The translations under genes were made by a program, and so were the position numbers. A stretch of 64,000 bases of DNA from Chryseobacterium caseinilyticum. GTDB taxonomy: Bacteria; Bacteroidota; Bacteroidia; Flavobacteriales; Weeksellaceae. Each line of letters begins with the position of its first letter. Position 1 is the stretch's first letter. Shown here piece by piece: positions 54,487-63,632 of this stretch. The notes under the pieces are model-generated. The model was not told the origin of the DNA, did not search any database, and saw only the letters and a list, made by a program, of their open reading frames with translations. The DNA is taken from contig NZ_JACYFS010000002.1 in the NCBI RefSeq assembly GCF_014837145.1, forward strand, positions 218,929 through 282,928. Reading direction: 5' to 3'.

Positions 54487-57090
54487 TTATAGAAGTAAAG
54501 CCTTTTGATAAGCATTTTCCAATCCATCCAGATTTTTTCCTCCTGCTGTGGCGAAACCTGGGTTTCCGCCGCCGCCACCCTGAATTTCTCTGGCTAAATC
54601 TTTAATCAGTGCTCCGGCCTGATAAACTCCTGCGAGGTCATCAGAAACACCAATGGTAATCATCGGTTTTCCGTCTGCATCGGATAAGACAATCGTGATA
54701 GAAGTCGGGATTTCTTTCTTCAGCTGGAAGACGATGTCTTTTACAGAACCGGCATCCAGAGAGGTTTTCTTTACCAGAAGAAGTTTGTCACCTTTCTGTT
54801 CGTAAGAAGTTTTCCAGTCGCCGATTTCGCCTTTGGCTTTTTCTTTTTTCAGAGATTCCACTTCAGATTTTAAAGCTGCATTTTCATCTATCAGTTTTTC
54901 AATCGATTTTACAATGTCTTTGGATTTCAGCAGTTGTGAAAGTTCAGCAACCTGTTTTTCAAGATTTTTGAAATATTCCTCAGATTTGTCTCCGGAAATC
55001 GCCTCAATTCTTCTGATTCCTGCAGCAGCAGAAGCTTCGGAATTGATTTTGAAATGACCGATTTCGCTCGTGTTTTTCACGTGAGTTCCACCACAGAGTT
55101 CCTTCGAAGTTCCAAACTGAATCATTCTCACGCTGTCACCATATTTTTCGCCAAACAATGCCATCGCACCTTTGTCTATCGCCTCCTGAATCGGAATATT
55201 CCTGAATTCCTGAAGCGCAATATTTTCTTTAATCTTAGCATTGACTTTCTCTTCAATCAAAGCCAGTTCTTCCTCAGTCATTTTGCTGAAATGTGAGAAA
55301 TCGAAACGCAGATATTCAGGACCGACGAATGAACCTTTCTGTTCAACATGAGTTCCCAAAACTTCTCTCAGAGCCTCGTGCAGTAAGTGCGTTACAGAGT
55401 GATTGGCCTGAGAATTTTTTCTTTCAGCTGCATTCACTTTAGCATAGAAAACCGCTCCGGCATCCTTCGGAAGTCCGTTGATTAACGAAATAATCAATCC
55501 GTTTTCCTTTTTGGTTTCTAAAACTTCAAAACTTTCAACGGCATTTTCAAGAACACCTTTATCACCGATTTGTCCACCACCTTCAGGATAGAAAGGGGAG
55601 TTGCTCAGCACGATCTGATAAAATTCGCCGTCTTTGTTTTCTACTTTTCGGTATCTTGTGATATAGGTTTCCGTTTCAATTTGGTCGTAACCTACGAAGT
55701 TTTCAGGCTTTTCTTCCAAAACAACCCAGTCGTAAACTTTGGAAGCAGAGTCTTTTTTAGAACGCTGTTTCTGTTTATCCAAAGCATCTTCAAATCCTGC
55801 TTCATCGATTGACAAACCTTTTTCTTCAGCAATGATTCTAGTTAAATCATCAGGGAAACCGTACGTGTCATACAGTTCAAAAACTTCATTTGTCGGCAAT
55901 ACTTTTTTACCTTCAGAAATAGTCTGCTGAATTAATTTTTCAACTCTTAATAAACCGGTTTCAATTGTTTTTAAGAAAGATTCTTCTTCACTTTTAATCA
56001 CTTCAGTAACCAGTTTGCCCTGTTTTTCAAGCTCTGGGAAGAATTTTCCCATTTGGTTTTGAAGAACAGCCACCAGTTCAAATAGGAAAGGTTCTTTTCT
56101 GTCTAAAAATCTGTAGGCGTAAGAAATTCCTCTTCTTAAAATTCTTCTGATTACATAACCGGCACCACCGTTGGAAGGCAGCTGTCCGTCAGCGATTGCA
56201 AATGAAACTGCTCTGATGTGGTCTACGACAACACGGATGGCGATGTCTTTTTCGTCCGTTAAAATTCCGGTATATTTTTTTCCTGAAAGTTCTTCCACCT
56301 TAGCAATCAAAGGGGTAAAAACATCAGTGTCGTAGTTGGATTCTTTTTGCTGTAAAGCCATGCAAAGACGCTCGAAGCCCATTCCGGTGTCGATGTGTTT
56401 GGCAGGAAGATTTTCAAGGGAGCCATCTGCTTTTCGGTTGAACTGCATGAAAACCAGATTCCAGATTTCCACAACCTGAGGATGGTCGTTATTTACCAGT
56501 TCAAGACCGGAAACTTTCGCTTTTTCTTCTTCACTTCTCAGGTCAACATGAATTTCTGAACAGGGTCCGCAAGGTCCGCTTGCACCCATTTCCCAGAAAT
56601 TGTCTTTTTTGTTTCCGTTGATGATTCTGTCTTCAGAAATGAACTGTTTCCAAAGATCGTAAGCTTCGGTATCTCTTTCAAGATTTTCTTTTGCGTCACC
56701 TTCGAAAATAGTTACGTACAGATTTTCTTTCGGAATTCCGTACACTTCTGTAAGCAGTTCCCAGGCCCACGTGATGGCTTCTTTCTTGAAATAGTCACCG
56801 AAAGACCAGTTCCCCAACATCTCAAACATCGTGTGGTGATAAGTATCACGACCTACATCATCCAGATCATTGTGCTTTCCGGAAACTCTTAAACATTTTT
56901 GGGTATCGGCAATTCTTGAGGCTTTAGGCTCTTTATATCCTAAAAAATAATCTTTAAACTGCGTCATTCCCGAGTTGGAAAACATCAGGGTAGGATCGTC
57001 TTTCAGCACGATTGGCGCCGAAGGAACGATGAGGTGTTGTTTAGATTGAAAAAAGTCTAAAAACTGTTGTCTTATTTCCTGTGAAGTCAT
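54487..57090 (-). CDS. alaS: Alanyl-tRNA synthetase
   Basis: 867 aa, full length. Class II catalytic core (about 1-240: FLDFFQSKQHLIVPSAP, MFSNSGMTQFKDYFLG, TYHHTMFEMLGNWSFGDYF), tRNA-recognition domain, editing domain with the zinc/active-site residues HSVTHLLHEAL and CGGTHV, coiled coil, and a C-terminal DHHA1 domain with GGGGGNPGFATAGGK. Charges tRNA-Ala and clears mis-charged Ser/Gly. A -7 element lies 53 bases upstream (57150-57143). Confidence 0.97.
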   Translation of the reverse strand: MTSQEIRQQFLDFFQSKQHLIVPSAPIVLKDDPTLMFSNSGMTQFKDYFLGYKEPKASRIADTQKCLRVSGKHNDLDDVGRDTYHHTMFEMLGNWSFGDYFKKEAITWAWELLTEVYGIPKENLYVTIFEGDAKENLERDTEAYDLWKQFISEDRIINGNKKDNFWEMGASGPCGPCSEIHVDLRSEEEKAKVSGLELVNNDHPQVVEIWNLVFMQFNRKADGSLENLPAKHIDTGMGFERLCMALQQKESNYDTDVFTPLIAKVEELSGKKYTGILTDEKDIAIRVVVDHIRAVSFAIADGQLPSNGGAGYVIRRILRRGISYAYRFLDRKEPFLFELVAVLQNQMGKFFPELEKQGKLVTEVIKSEEESFLKTIETGLLRVEKLIQQTISEGKKVLPTNEVFELYDTYGFPDDLTRIIAEEKGLSIDEAGFEDALDKQKQRSKKDSASKVYDWVVLEEKPENFVGYDQIETETYITRYRKVENKDGEFYQIVLSNSPFYPEGGGQIGDKGVLENAVESFEVLETKKENGLIISLINGLPKDAGAVFYAKVNAAERKNSQANHSVTHLLHEALREVLGTHVEQKGSFVGPEYLRFDFSHFSKMTEEELALIEEKVNAKIKENIALQEFRNIPIQEAIDKGAMALFGEKYGDSVRMIQFGTSKELCGGTHVKNTSEIGHFKINSEASAAAGIRRIEAISGDKSEEYFKNLEKQVAELSQLLKSKDIVKSIEKLIDENAALKSEVESLKKEKAKGEIGDWKTSYEQKGDKLLLVKKTSLDAGSVKDIVFQLKKEIPTSITIVLSDADGKPMITIGVSDDLAGVYQAGALIKDLAREIQGGGGGNPGFATAGGKNLDGLENAYQKALLL

Positions 57091-57142
57091 ATTTGTTGCT
57101 TTTGGCTAAATGCTTTTGGCTTTCAGCTTTTTTTTTGATGGG

Positions 57143-57150
57143 CAAATTTA
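57143..57150 (-). promoter_or_regulatory. Candidate -7 element for alaS
   Basis: Minus strand TAAATTTG (TAnnTTTG). The 50-base leader contains two copies of a GCTTTTGGCTaaa-like word, a low-complexity motif found again near 62090. Confidence 0.45.
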
Positions 57151-57243
57151 ATGAAAAGAGACAAGTAAAAAGTAAAAAGAACCAAGTTTTTGAGGGCGGA
57201 AAATTATTTTAGAACTAAGTCAGAAAAAAACAAACATTGAAAG

Positions 57244-57714
57244 TTATTGTATTAGATTTCTTTCCCAAATTTTATCAATAAATAATCCTAATACCATAAA
57301 TGAAAGACTGGAATATGGAAAACTGTCCACTGCTGAGAAAATCAACTGACCATCGCTTTCAAAATTTAAAAATACTCCCCAATAAAAATAGAATCCCAAA
57401 GGATGAATTATAAAGTAAAAAATAGACATGATGAATAAAATCTCAAAACCGCTTTTATCTGAATGTCTTTTTGCTTCATTTTTTATTACTTTAAATATTA
57501 CGAAAAAAAACAGCAATAAAATAGTTACTAAAATAAAAATTGCAAGTTTTCCTACATTGCTGTAAGGATTTTTATCTACTAATCCAGAAGCCAGAATTTC
57601 TACGGCAGTTGCGGGAAGAACCGAAAATATGGGAACTACGAATGTAAGTGACAGCAAAAGAGACACTATAGTGAAAATGATACCAATTTTAAATGCAAAA
57701 TATTTACGTTTCAT
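57244..57714 (-). CDS. Small integral membrane protein of unknown function
   Basis: 156 aa with four hydrophobic segments (about 9-30, 48-72, 87-110 and 125-148) and Lys/Arg-rich ends. No family recognised. It lies between alaS and a TPR gene on the same strand, 35 bases after the TPR gene. Confidence 0.65.
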   Translation of the reverse strand: MKRKYFAFKIGIIFTIVSLLLSLTFVVPIFSVLPATAVEILASGLVDKNPYSNVGKLAIFILVTILLLFFFVIFKVIKNEAKRHSDKSGFEILFIMSIFYFIIHPLGFYFYWGVFLNFESDGQLIFSAVDSFPYSSLSFMVLGLFIDKIWERNLIQ

Positions 57715-57749
57715 TTTTAAAGTTGGATTTAAAATTACATCAACCTTTT

Positions 57750-58133
57750 TTAATAAGCATTCGGATCAAAAAACGCCTTAAAAGTAAGCGGACTCTCGGT
57801 GAAATTTTCGGCAGTTTCCAAATATTCGTGGTAATGTTCGGGATTCATTCCCAAATCAACCATAACGATGGCAATATTGGTGTACAGATTTTTATCTTCG
57901 GAGCCCAGATCTACAGCGGTTTTAAGAACTTTCAATGCATTTTCATTTTCGCCGGAATCAGACAACACCGCACCGAGGTTGATTAATGCTGAAGAATTTT
58001 GAGGCTCAAGCGTTAAGATATCTTCAAGTTCTTTAATCAGCAGGTCATTAATGTCATCCCAATAATCTTCATTTTCCCATCTTTTGGCCTGAAGTTTTAC
58101 TACGTTTTCTAATCTCTGAGTGATGCTCTTCAT
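57750..58133 (-). CDS. TPR-repeat protein
   Basis: 127 aa, cytosolic. Two recognisable tetratricopeptide repeats: SSALINLGAVLSDSGENENALKVL and KNLYTNIAIVMVDLGMNPEHY. The spacing Trp/Leu-Gly-Tyr/Ala-Pro is partly kept. Likely a protein-interaction module; partner unknown. It starts 44 bases after the acetyltransferase gene. Confidence 0.75.
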   Translation of the reverse strand: MKSITQRLENVVKLQAKRWENEDYWDDINDLLIKELEDILTLEPQNSSALINLGAVLSDSGENENALKVLKTAVDLGSEDKNLYTNIAIVMVDLGMNPEHYHEYLETAENFTESPLTFKAFFDPNAY

Positions 58134-58177
58134 TGTATCGTTCCCTGAATTGATTTTTCACAATTTACAAATTAATT

Positions 58178-58714
58178 TCACTTTTGCCAATCTGATTTTT
58201 CAATTTGAAATAAATCCATCCTATTTCCTGAATATTCAATTTGTTTTTTGAAAGTCATCCCGTTTTTCAAAGCTACATTTTTTGAATTTGAATTTTCAGA
58301 ATGGATGATTGAAATTAAGCGGTTGTGAAAATTATTCTCAAAAGCAAAATCTCTGCATTTTTTTGCAGCTTCAATGGCAAAACCTTTTCCCCGAAACTGA
58401 GGAAGAATAGAGTAGGCAATTTCCAGCTCAAACTCATTTTCAACTTCACGAACAAGCAAACCACACTGGCCTATGAGTTCGTTGGTTTCTTTTGAGATTA
58501 AAACGTTTTGTCCTCCAAGATTGTTTTTATAACGGTGGAAAGTCCACTCAAACCATTTGTCACAGCGTTCTTCTGGTGTTTTGAAATTCTCCATTCCGAG
58601 CATTTTTGCGGTTTGCTCGTCTTTGAATAATTCTTGCCAGACTTGGAAATCGGAGGGCTGTAAATTTCGGAAGGAAAGTCTTTGGGTTTTTTGGTTAGTT
58701 AAAAGATATTTCAT
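58178..58714 (-). CDS. GNAT-family N-acetyltransferase (RimJ/RimL-like)
   Basis: 178 aa. RimJ/RimL-type start (QTQRLSFRNLQPSDFQVW...), acetyl-CoA-binding motif A LEIAYSILPQFRGKGFAIEAA (Q/RxxGxG/A as QFRGKG) and NSNSKNVALKNGMTFKKQ at motif B. Acetylates an amino group of a protein or small molecule; the substrate is unknown. Its start overlaps the stop of the 58714 gene upstream by one base. Confidence 0.88.
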   Translation of the reverse strand: MKYLLTNQKTQRLSFRNLQPSDFQVWQELFKDEQTAKMLGMENFKTPEERCDKWFEWTFHRYKNNLGGQNVLISKETNELIGQCGLLVREVENEFELEIAYSILPQFRGKGFAIEAAKKCRDFAFENNFHNRLISIIHSENSNSKNVALKNGMTFKKQIEYSGNRMDLFQIEKSDWQK

Positions 58715-59379
58715 TATTTATTAAAAACTGAAAGCTCATTTATTTCTGATTTAAAAACTGTTTGAGAAACTGCTTCATTAAGCTTTTTTCTACTTATAGA
58801 TAAAGGATGATCAGGAAAATCGATATCATATTTCTCTTCCTCAGATTTGTTCATTAATGTTCCTTCTTTGAAATTGGGCTCATAAGGATCTTTAAACCAG
58901 TTTTCTAACTTTTCATCCACAAAGTTTGCTTCGCCACTTAGTAACATTTCATTCAAAACAATTGCATCTCTTACTCCTGTAATTCCGATCTCTGCGGCTT
59001 GGATTTTTATTACCCAACTGTAATTTTCGAAAGGAATCGTTACAGAAGCAATATAAGTCATCCCACCTTCCGGCTGAGGAACTTTAAAAATAGTTTTTAC
59101 GCTTGGAACATTATTTATCGTAAGAAGTGATACCTCTACAATTCCTCCATTTGCTTCAGGGATTGAGTTTCTGTAAAATTTTCTCAAAAAGTCTAAATTT
59201 TTTGCAGAAGGAATATCGGGCGGAACATCAAAGAAATTTAAAGAAATCAAAACACTTTCTTCGGGATTTACCCAAACAATTCTGGAAGAGGTTTCTTCTA
59301 CTTTATTCCATCCAAAATTAGGGACAGAAATAGAATTAATGGTTATTTTACTCTCTTTTTTCTTAAAGAAATTAAACAT
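58714..59379 (-). CDS. Cytosolic protein of unknown function
   Basis: 221 aa, begins MFNFFKKKESK, no signal peptide. Alternating strands (ISVPNFGWNKVEETSSRIVW, TYIASVTIPFENYSWVIKI) and a long polar tail (YEPNFKEGTLMNKSEEEKYD). The N-terminal MFNFFKKK plus beta domain resembles small stress- or immunity-type proteins, but I cannot assign a family. Stop and start overlap with the GNAT gene suggest joint translation. Confidence 0.65.
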   Translation of the reverse strand: MFNFFKKKESKITINSISVPNFGWNKVEETSSRIVWVNPEESVLISLNFFDVPPDIPSAKNLDFLRKFYRNSIPEANGGIVEVSLLTINNVPSVKTIFKVPQPEGGMTYIASVTIPFENYSWVIKIQAAEIGITGVRDAIVLNEMLLSGEANFVDEKLENWFKDPYEPNFKEGTLMNKSEEEKYDIDFPDHPLSISRKKLNEAVSQTVFKSEINELSVFNK

Positions 59380-59478
59380 ATTTATTTAGAGCTATATTGG
59401 TACTAAAATAAATTTTTTTTCGTAAAAAACTCCAAAAAGCCTTAACCTTTTGGAGTTTAATTTATGATTCAAAGAATT

Positions 59479-61551
59479 CTACCCAAATGCCCTCTTCAGC
59501 AAACTCTCCACCTTCGGTTCACTTCCTCTGAAATTTTTATACAGTTCCATCGGATCTTTGGTTCCTCCCGAAGAAAGTAAAATCTTAAATTTTGCGGCCG
59601 TTTCATGATTGAAAATTCCTGTTTCTTTAAAATATTGGAAGGCGTCGGCATCCAAAACTTCTGCCCATTTGTAAGAATAGTATCCGGCAGAATATCCACC
59701 CTGAAAAATATGTGAGAAACTCGGGCTCATTGCTGTTTCAGGATTTACAGGATAAAGCTGTGTCGCTTTTGTGTAAGAATCTTCAAACTCTTTAACACTC
59801 AGATTTTCCAGATCTCCAACTTTCGTGTGGTAGTTCATATCCAGAATCCCGAAACCAAGCTGTCTCATCGTTTGGTAACCTTCCATGAAGTTTTTCGACT
59901 GTTCGATCTTTTCAATTTTTTCATCGGGAAGAACTTCGCCGGTTTTATAATGTTTGGCAAATGTTTTTAGAAATTCCGGCTCATAACAGAAATTTTCAAG
60001 AAACTGAGAAGGTAATTCCACAAAATCCCATTTTACAGACGTTCCTGACAGATTCGGATATTGCGTATCAGCCATCATTCCGTGAAGCGCATGACCAAAC
60101 TCGTGGAACAACGTTGTCACTTCCTGAAAAGTCAGTAAACTCGGCGTGTCTTTCGTCGGCTTGCTGAAATTACAGACAATAGAAATATGCGGACGTGAAT
60201 TTTCACCGTCTTTCTGATACTGATTTTTATAACTCGTCATCCAGGCACCGGCTCTTTTCCCTTTTCTTGGAAAATAGTCAACGTAAAGCAAGGCTTTGAA
60301 GCTGGTTGATGGTTGATCGTTATTAATTGTTGGTTTTTGACTATTTGTACCTGATTCTTGGTTTTCGAAGACCTCATACACTTTCACATCTTCATGGTAT
60401 TTCGGAACGTCATTTTTCTCCACGAAAGTCAGTCCGAAAAGTTTTTTAGACAATCCGAACACAGCTTCCTGAACCTGCTCCAACGGGAAATAAGGTTTCA
60501 GTTCTTCATCATTTAAATCATATTTTGCTTTGCGAAGTTTTTCTGCATAAAACGCGTGGTCATAACCCTGCATTTCTTCGATTCCGTCAGCTTTTGCCAA
60601 AGATTTTAATTCCTCAATCTCTTTTTCTGCGTATGGTTTTGCTTTCGTTAAAAGTTCATTCAGAAAATCCAGAACCTTGGTTGGAGATTTTGCCATTCTT
60701 TCTTCCAGAACGTAATCTGCATAATTTTTATATCCTAAAAGTTCGGCTTTTTGCTGTTTTAAATTCAGCAATTCTTTAATTAAATTCTGATTATCAAATT
60801 CTCCTCCATCGAAAGATTTTTTACCGTTGGCCAAAGCCAGTTCTTTTCTCAATTCCCGGTTTTCAGCATAAGTCATAAAAGGGATGTAGCTTGGATACTG
60901 CAAAGTGACCACCCAGCCTTCTAGATTTTTTTCCTTGGCTTCTTCTGCGTACTGTTCAGTGATCGCTTCGGGAATTCCGGCTAAATCTTCTTTGTTGGTG
61001 ATGTGTTTAAAATAATTGTTTGTTGAAGCCAACACATTCTGTCCGAACTGAAGTGATTTTAAAGATAGATCCATGCTGATTTTCTTTAATTTCTCTTTGT
61101 CTTCTTCATTTAAAAGGGCTCCGCTTCTTACAAAACCTTTATACGTCTCATCCAAAAGCATCTGTTGTTCTTCGTTCAGACTATATTTTTCTTTTTGGTC
61201 GTAAACTTTTTTAATTCTGTTAAATAAAGCTTCGTTCTGAGAAATTTTTGAAGAATATTCAGTTAAGATTGGAGAAACTTCCTGCGCGATTTTTTGTAAT
61301 TCGTCATTCGTTTCAGCTGAATTTAAATTAAAAAAAATGTTGGAAGCTCTGTCCAGTTGCTCACCCGAAAAAGCTAAGGCTTCGATGGTATTTTCAAAAG
61401 TCGGTTCCTCTGAATTATTAACAATGGCGTCGATTTCCGCTTCAGATTTCTGAATTAATTCTTTAAAAGCCGAAAGATAATCTTCATTTTTAATCTGATC
61501 AAATGGCGCTGAATGATATGGTGTGTTGAATTTTTCTGTTAAAATAGACAT
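59479..61551 (-). CDS. M3-family metallopeptidase (oligopeptidase A / Dcp type)
   Basis: 690 aa from the ATG at 61551 (SILTEKFNTPYHSAPFDQI); the longer frame to 61599 adds an unlikely 16 residues. Zinc site HExxH is LFHEFGHALHGMM near residue 482, with the third ligand in the downstream ELPSQFLENF. The whole two-lobed helical thimetoligopeptidase fold is present, and the C-terminal GSEPKVESLLKRAFG is typical. Degrades short peptides, in the cytosol since no signal peptide is seen. Confidence 0.93.
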   Translation of the reverse strand: MSILTEKFNTPYHSAPFDQIKNEDYLSAFKELIQKSEAEIDAIVNNSEEPTFENTIEALAFSGEQLDRASNIFFNLNSAETNDELQKIAQEVSPILTEYSSKISQNEALFNRIKKVYDQKEKYSLNEEQQMLLDETYKGFVRSGALLNEEDKEKLKKISMDLSLKSLQFGQNVLASTNNYFKHITNKEDLAGIPEAITEQYAEEAKEKNLEGWVVTLQYPSYIPFMTYAENRELRKELALANGKKSFDGGEFDNQNLIKELLNLKQQKAELLGYKNYADYVLEERMAKSPTKVLDFLNELLTKAKPYAEKEIEELKSLAKADGIEEMQGYDHAFYAEKLRKAKYDLNDEELKPYFPLEQVQEAVFGLSKKLFGLTFVEKNDVPKYHEDVKVYEVFENQESGTNSQKPTINNDQPSTSFKALLYVDYFPRKGKRAGAWMTSYKNQYQKDGENSRPHISIVCNFSKPTKDTPSLLTFQEVTTLFHEFGHALHGMMADTQYPNLSGTSVKWDFVELPSQFLENFCYEPEFLKTFAKHYKTGEVLPDEKIEKIEQSKNFMEGYQTMRQLGFGILDMNYHTKVGDLENLSVKEFEDSYTKATQLYPVNPETAMSPSFSHIFQGGYSAGYYSYKWAEVLDADAFQYFKETGIFNHETAAKFKILLSSGGTKDPMELYKNFRGSEPKVESLLKRAFG

Positions 61552-61699
61552 TGAATTATTTTTAATGGTAAATTTAATTAATTGAAATGAATCAAACATG
61601 TCTGGCGCAAAAAGAATGCCCGCGAATAAAGTATGACAAAAATTCCAATTGTCTTTTTTTTCTTGTCATAGGCGAAGATGTTTTTTTCCGGCAATTGTT

Positions 61700-61707
61700 T
61701 AATTTTG
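61700..61707 (+). promoter_or_regulatory. Candidate -7 element for the 61733 gene
   Basis: TAATTTTG (TAnnTTTG), 25 bases before the ATG. No clear -33. Confidence 0.4.
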
Positions 61708-61732
61708 ATTCCGAAAATTCATATTAAACATA

Positions 61733-62086
61733 ATGATGACTCAAAACAAAATCACAGTTCAGAAATACATGGATGCCTTTCAGGAAAGCGACCATGAAAT
61801 GATTCTGAGCTGTCTCACCGAAAATGTGATCTGGGAAATGCCCGGAGTTTACCAGCATCACGGAAAAAAGGAATTCGATAGCGAGATTGAAAACGAAAAC
61901 TTTACCGGAAAGCCAAAAATCACGGTTTTCAGAATGACGGAAGAAAATGATGTAGTCATTGCGGAAGGAAATGTAGTTGGAAAGTTCAAAAACGGAGATG
62001 TTCTCAACGCCGATTTCTGCGATGTCTTTGAAATGGAAAACGAATTGATCAAAAAACTGGTGTCTTATTTAATGCAGAAAAAGTAG
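61733..62086 (+). CDS. NTF2-like (SnoaL-type) protein
   Basis: 117 aa, NTF2 pattern: KYMDAFQESDHEMILSCLTE, NVIWEMPGVYQHHGKKEFDS, and strands ending in DVFEMENELIKKLVSY. Possible small-molecule isomerase or binding protein; no catalytic assignment. Starts at ATG 61733 (a second ATG follows directly). Divergent from the M3 peptidase. Confidence 0.8.
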   Translation: MMTQNKITVQKYMDAFQESDHEMILSCLTENVIWEMPGVYQHHGKKEFDSEIENENFTGKPKITVFRMTEENDVVIAEGNVVGKFKNGDVLNADFCDVFEMENELIKKLVSYLMQKK

Positions 62087-62193
62087 ATGGCTATTGGCAA
62101 ATAGCTTTCAGCGGTTGGCTTTAAATCCAATTTATCATAATTTTCAGATGAATTAATCTCAATATAATTAAAAGAAATATTAAAAAACTATCT

Positions 62194-62727
62194 ATGAAAA
62201 CATTTTTAAAAATTATTGGTGGGCTTGTCCTCTTGTTTGTAATGTACGGAGTAGTTGCGATGCTGACTTTCAGTAACGAATATCACTACGAAAAATCGAT
62301 GGTGATTAATGCTCCGAAAGAAAAAGTCTGGCAGCACATCAGCTCAATGAAAGCTTTCAACCAGTGGAATCCGTGGATGGATTTGGATAAAAACATGCAG
62401 GTTACTTATACCGGAACTTCGGGAGAAGCGGGAGATAAATACTGTTGGGACAGCAAAAATGATGATGCGGGAGCCGGTTGTCAGGAAATTAAAGAAAATG
62501 TTGCCAACGAAAGGCAGCGTACTGAAATGATTTTTAAAAGACCTTTTGAAGGACAGGCTTTGTCTGATATCGTTTTGACTTCTGAAGGAAACGCTACAAA
62601 AGTAACGTGGAGTATGGATACGAAACAGGAAACCTGGATGAAAATTATGCGACCGATGATGGATTATCAGATGGGAAAATCTTACGATGAGGGTTTTAAA
62701 AAACTGAAAGCTTTGGCTGAAAAATAA
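62194..62727 (+). CDS. SRPBCC-family (START-like) protein with N-terminal membrane anchor
   Basis: 177 aa. One membrane helix (about 5-24, IIGGLVLLFVMYGVVAML) followed by a polyketide-cyclase/START-like domain: EKSMVINAPKEKVWQHISSMKAFNQWNPWMDLDKN, then SEGNATKVTWSMD. It binds a hydrophobic ligand in the family; the ligand is unknown here. Followed by a strong terminator. Confidence 0.82.
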   Translation: MKTFLKIIGGLVLLFVMYGVVAMLTFSNEYHYEKSMVINAPKEKVWQHISSMKAFNQWNPWMDLDKNMQVTYTGTSGEAGDKYCWDSKNDDAGAGCQEIKENVANERQRTEMIFKRPFEGQALSDIVLTSEGNATKVTWSMDTKQETWMKIMRPMMDYQMGKSYDEGFKKLKALAEK

Positions 62728-62746
62728 AACTAAGGCAAAATACTGT

Positions 62747-62785
62747 AAGAAACTGTTTTCAGATTTTGAAAGCAGTTTCTTTGTT
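62747..62785 (+). terminator. Terminator after the SRPBCC gene
   Basis: 15-bp stem (one G-U), 62747-62761 with 62767-62781 (outer AAGAAACTG/CAGTTTCTT), short loop, T-rich tail. Confidence 0.75.
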
Positions 62786-62856
62786 AAAGATTATTAATGA
62801 GTTGTTTTGAATTTATAATCTTTAGTTAAATTTTTTAAGTGAAATAAGATAAAATA

Positions 62857-62864
62857 TATCTTTG
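62857..62864 (+). promoter_or_regulatory. Candidate -7 element for the small lipoprotein
   Basis: TATCTTTG (TAnnTTTG), 15 bases before the ATG at 62879, giving a very short leader. Confidence 0.4.
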
Positions 62865-62878
62865 AAAAAAAATAATTT

Positions 62879-63103
62879 ATGAGAAAAGAATACATGTTGT
62901 TTTTATCTGTTTGTCTGGGATTTTTTGTTACATCATGTACAGCGACGCCTGGAAAAGAAACAAATGCTGATTATCAGGATAAAAATTATCTGGAAGGCAG
63001 TCAAAGTGATATACAGAAGAATGTACAGCAGCTTGAGAAAAGAAGAGATACTGATCAGAAAAAATATGACGTTATTGATTACCAGGAGAACAAGCCCAAG
63101 TAA
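62879..63103 (+). CDS. Small lipoprotein
   Basis: 74 aa. Signal peptide MRKEYMLFLSVCLGFFVTSC with lipobox VTSC (Cys20). The mature 54 residues are charged, Gln/Asp/Lys-rich and disordered or helical. No family recognised. Own promoter and terminator. Confidence 0.7.
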   Translation: MRKEYMLFLSVCLGFFVTSCTATPGKETNADYQDKNYLEGSQSDIQKNVQQLEKRRDTDQKKYDVIDYQENKPK

Positions 63104-63109
63104 AAATTT

Positions 63110-63138
63110 AAAAACCGTTTCTTTCAGGAGCGGTTTTT
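63110..63138 (+). terminator. Terminator after the small lipoprotein
   Basis: Eight-bp stem AAAAACCG/CGGTTTTT (63110-63117 with 63131-63138) with a 13-base loop. Confidence 0.65.
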
Positions 63139-63182
63139 GATTATTTAAAAAAATATTATCTTTAGGTAAAAGATCAAGATGT

Positions 63183-63632
63183 ATGCAGAAGGCGGTTTAC
63201 AATAAAAATGAATTAAGAATTTTTGTGCGGGACATGATTTCCGGAAAAGTAAAAACACTGGAGTTTTATCTGAATTTTACGCTGGAAGCCAGCCGGGAAA
63301 TCAAAAAAACTTCGAAATATGATTCCATCCGTGAAGAAATGCAGGAGGAAATTTATCATTTGGATAAGCAGATGGCGAATCTTAAAAATATGCAGCAGCA
63401 GATGAAAAAGGTTTTAAATTCGGCCTCTGAACACGCAAAATTAGGTTCGCTTGTCATCACCAACAAAGCCCGTTTCTACATTTCAGTTTCTCTGGGTGAA
63501 TTTTTCTTCGAAGGCGACCGTTTCTACGCCATTTCCCCCGAAAGTCCGATGGCTCAGAAAATCATTGGTATGAAGGCCGGTGAAGAGTTTACTCTGAATA
63601 AAATTCATCAGAAGATTGAAGAAGTGATGTAA
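63183..63632 (+). CDS. GreA/GreB C-domain-like protein
   Basis: 149 aa. A helical N-terminal half (EMQEEIYHLDKQMANLKNMQ) like the Gre coiled coil, and a C-terminal half with the FKBP-like Gre_C pattern: LGSLVITNKARFYISVSLGEFFF, YAISPESPMAQKIIGMKAGEEFTLN. Relatives are often labelled 3-oxoacyl-ACP synthase, which the sequence does not support. Possibly binds RNA polymerase like Rnk/Gre proteins, which is an inference. TATCTTTA at 63157-63164 is a near-consensus -7 element. Confidence 0.7.
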   Translation: MQKAVYNKNELRIFVRDMISGKVKTLEFYLNFTLEASREIKKTSKYDSIREEMQEEIYHLDKQMANLKNMQQQMKKVLNSASEHAKLGSLVITNKARFYISVSLGEFFFEGDRFYAISPESPMAQKIIGMKAGEEFTLNKIHQKIEEVM

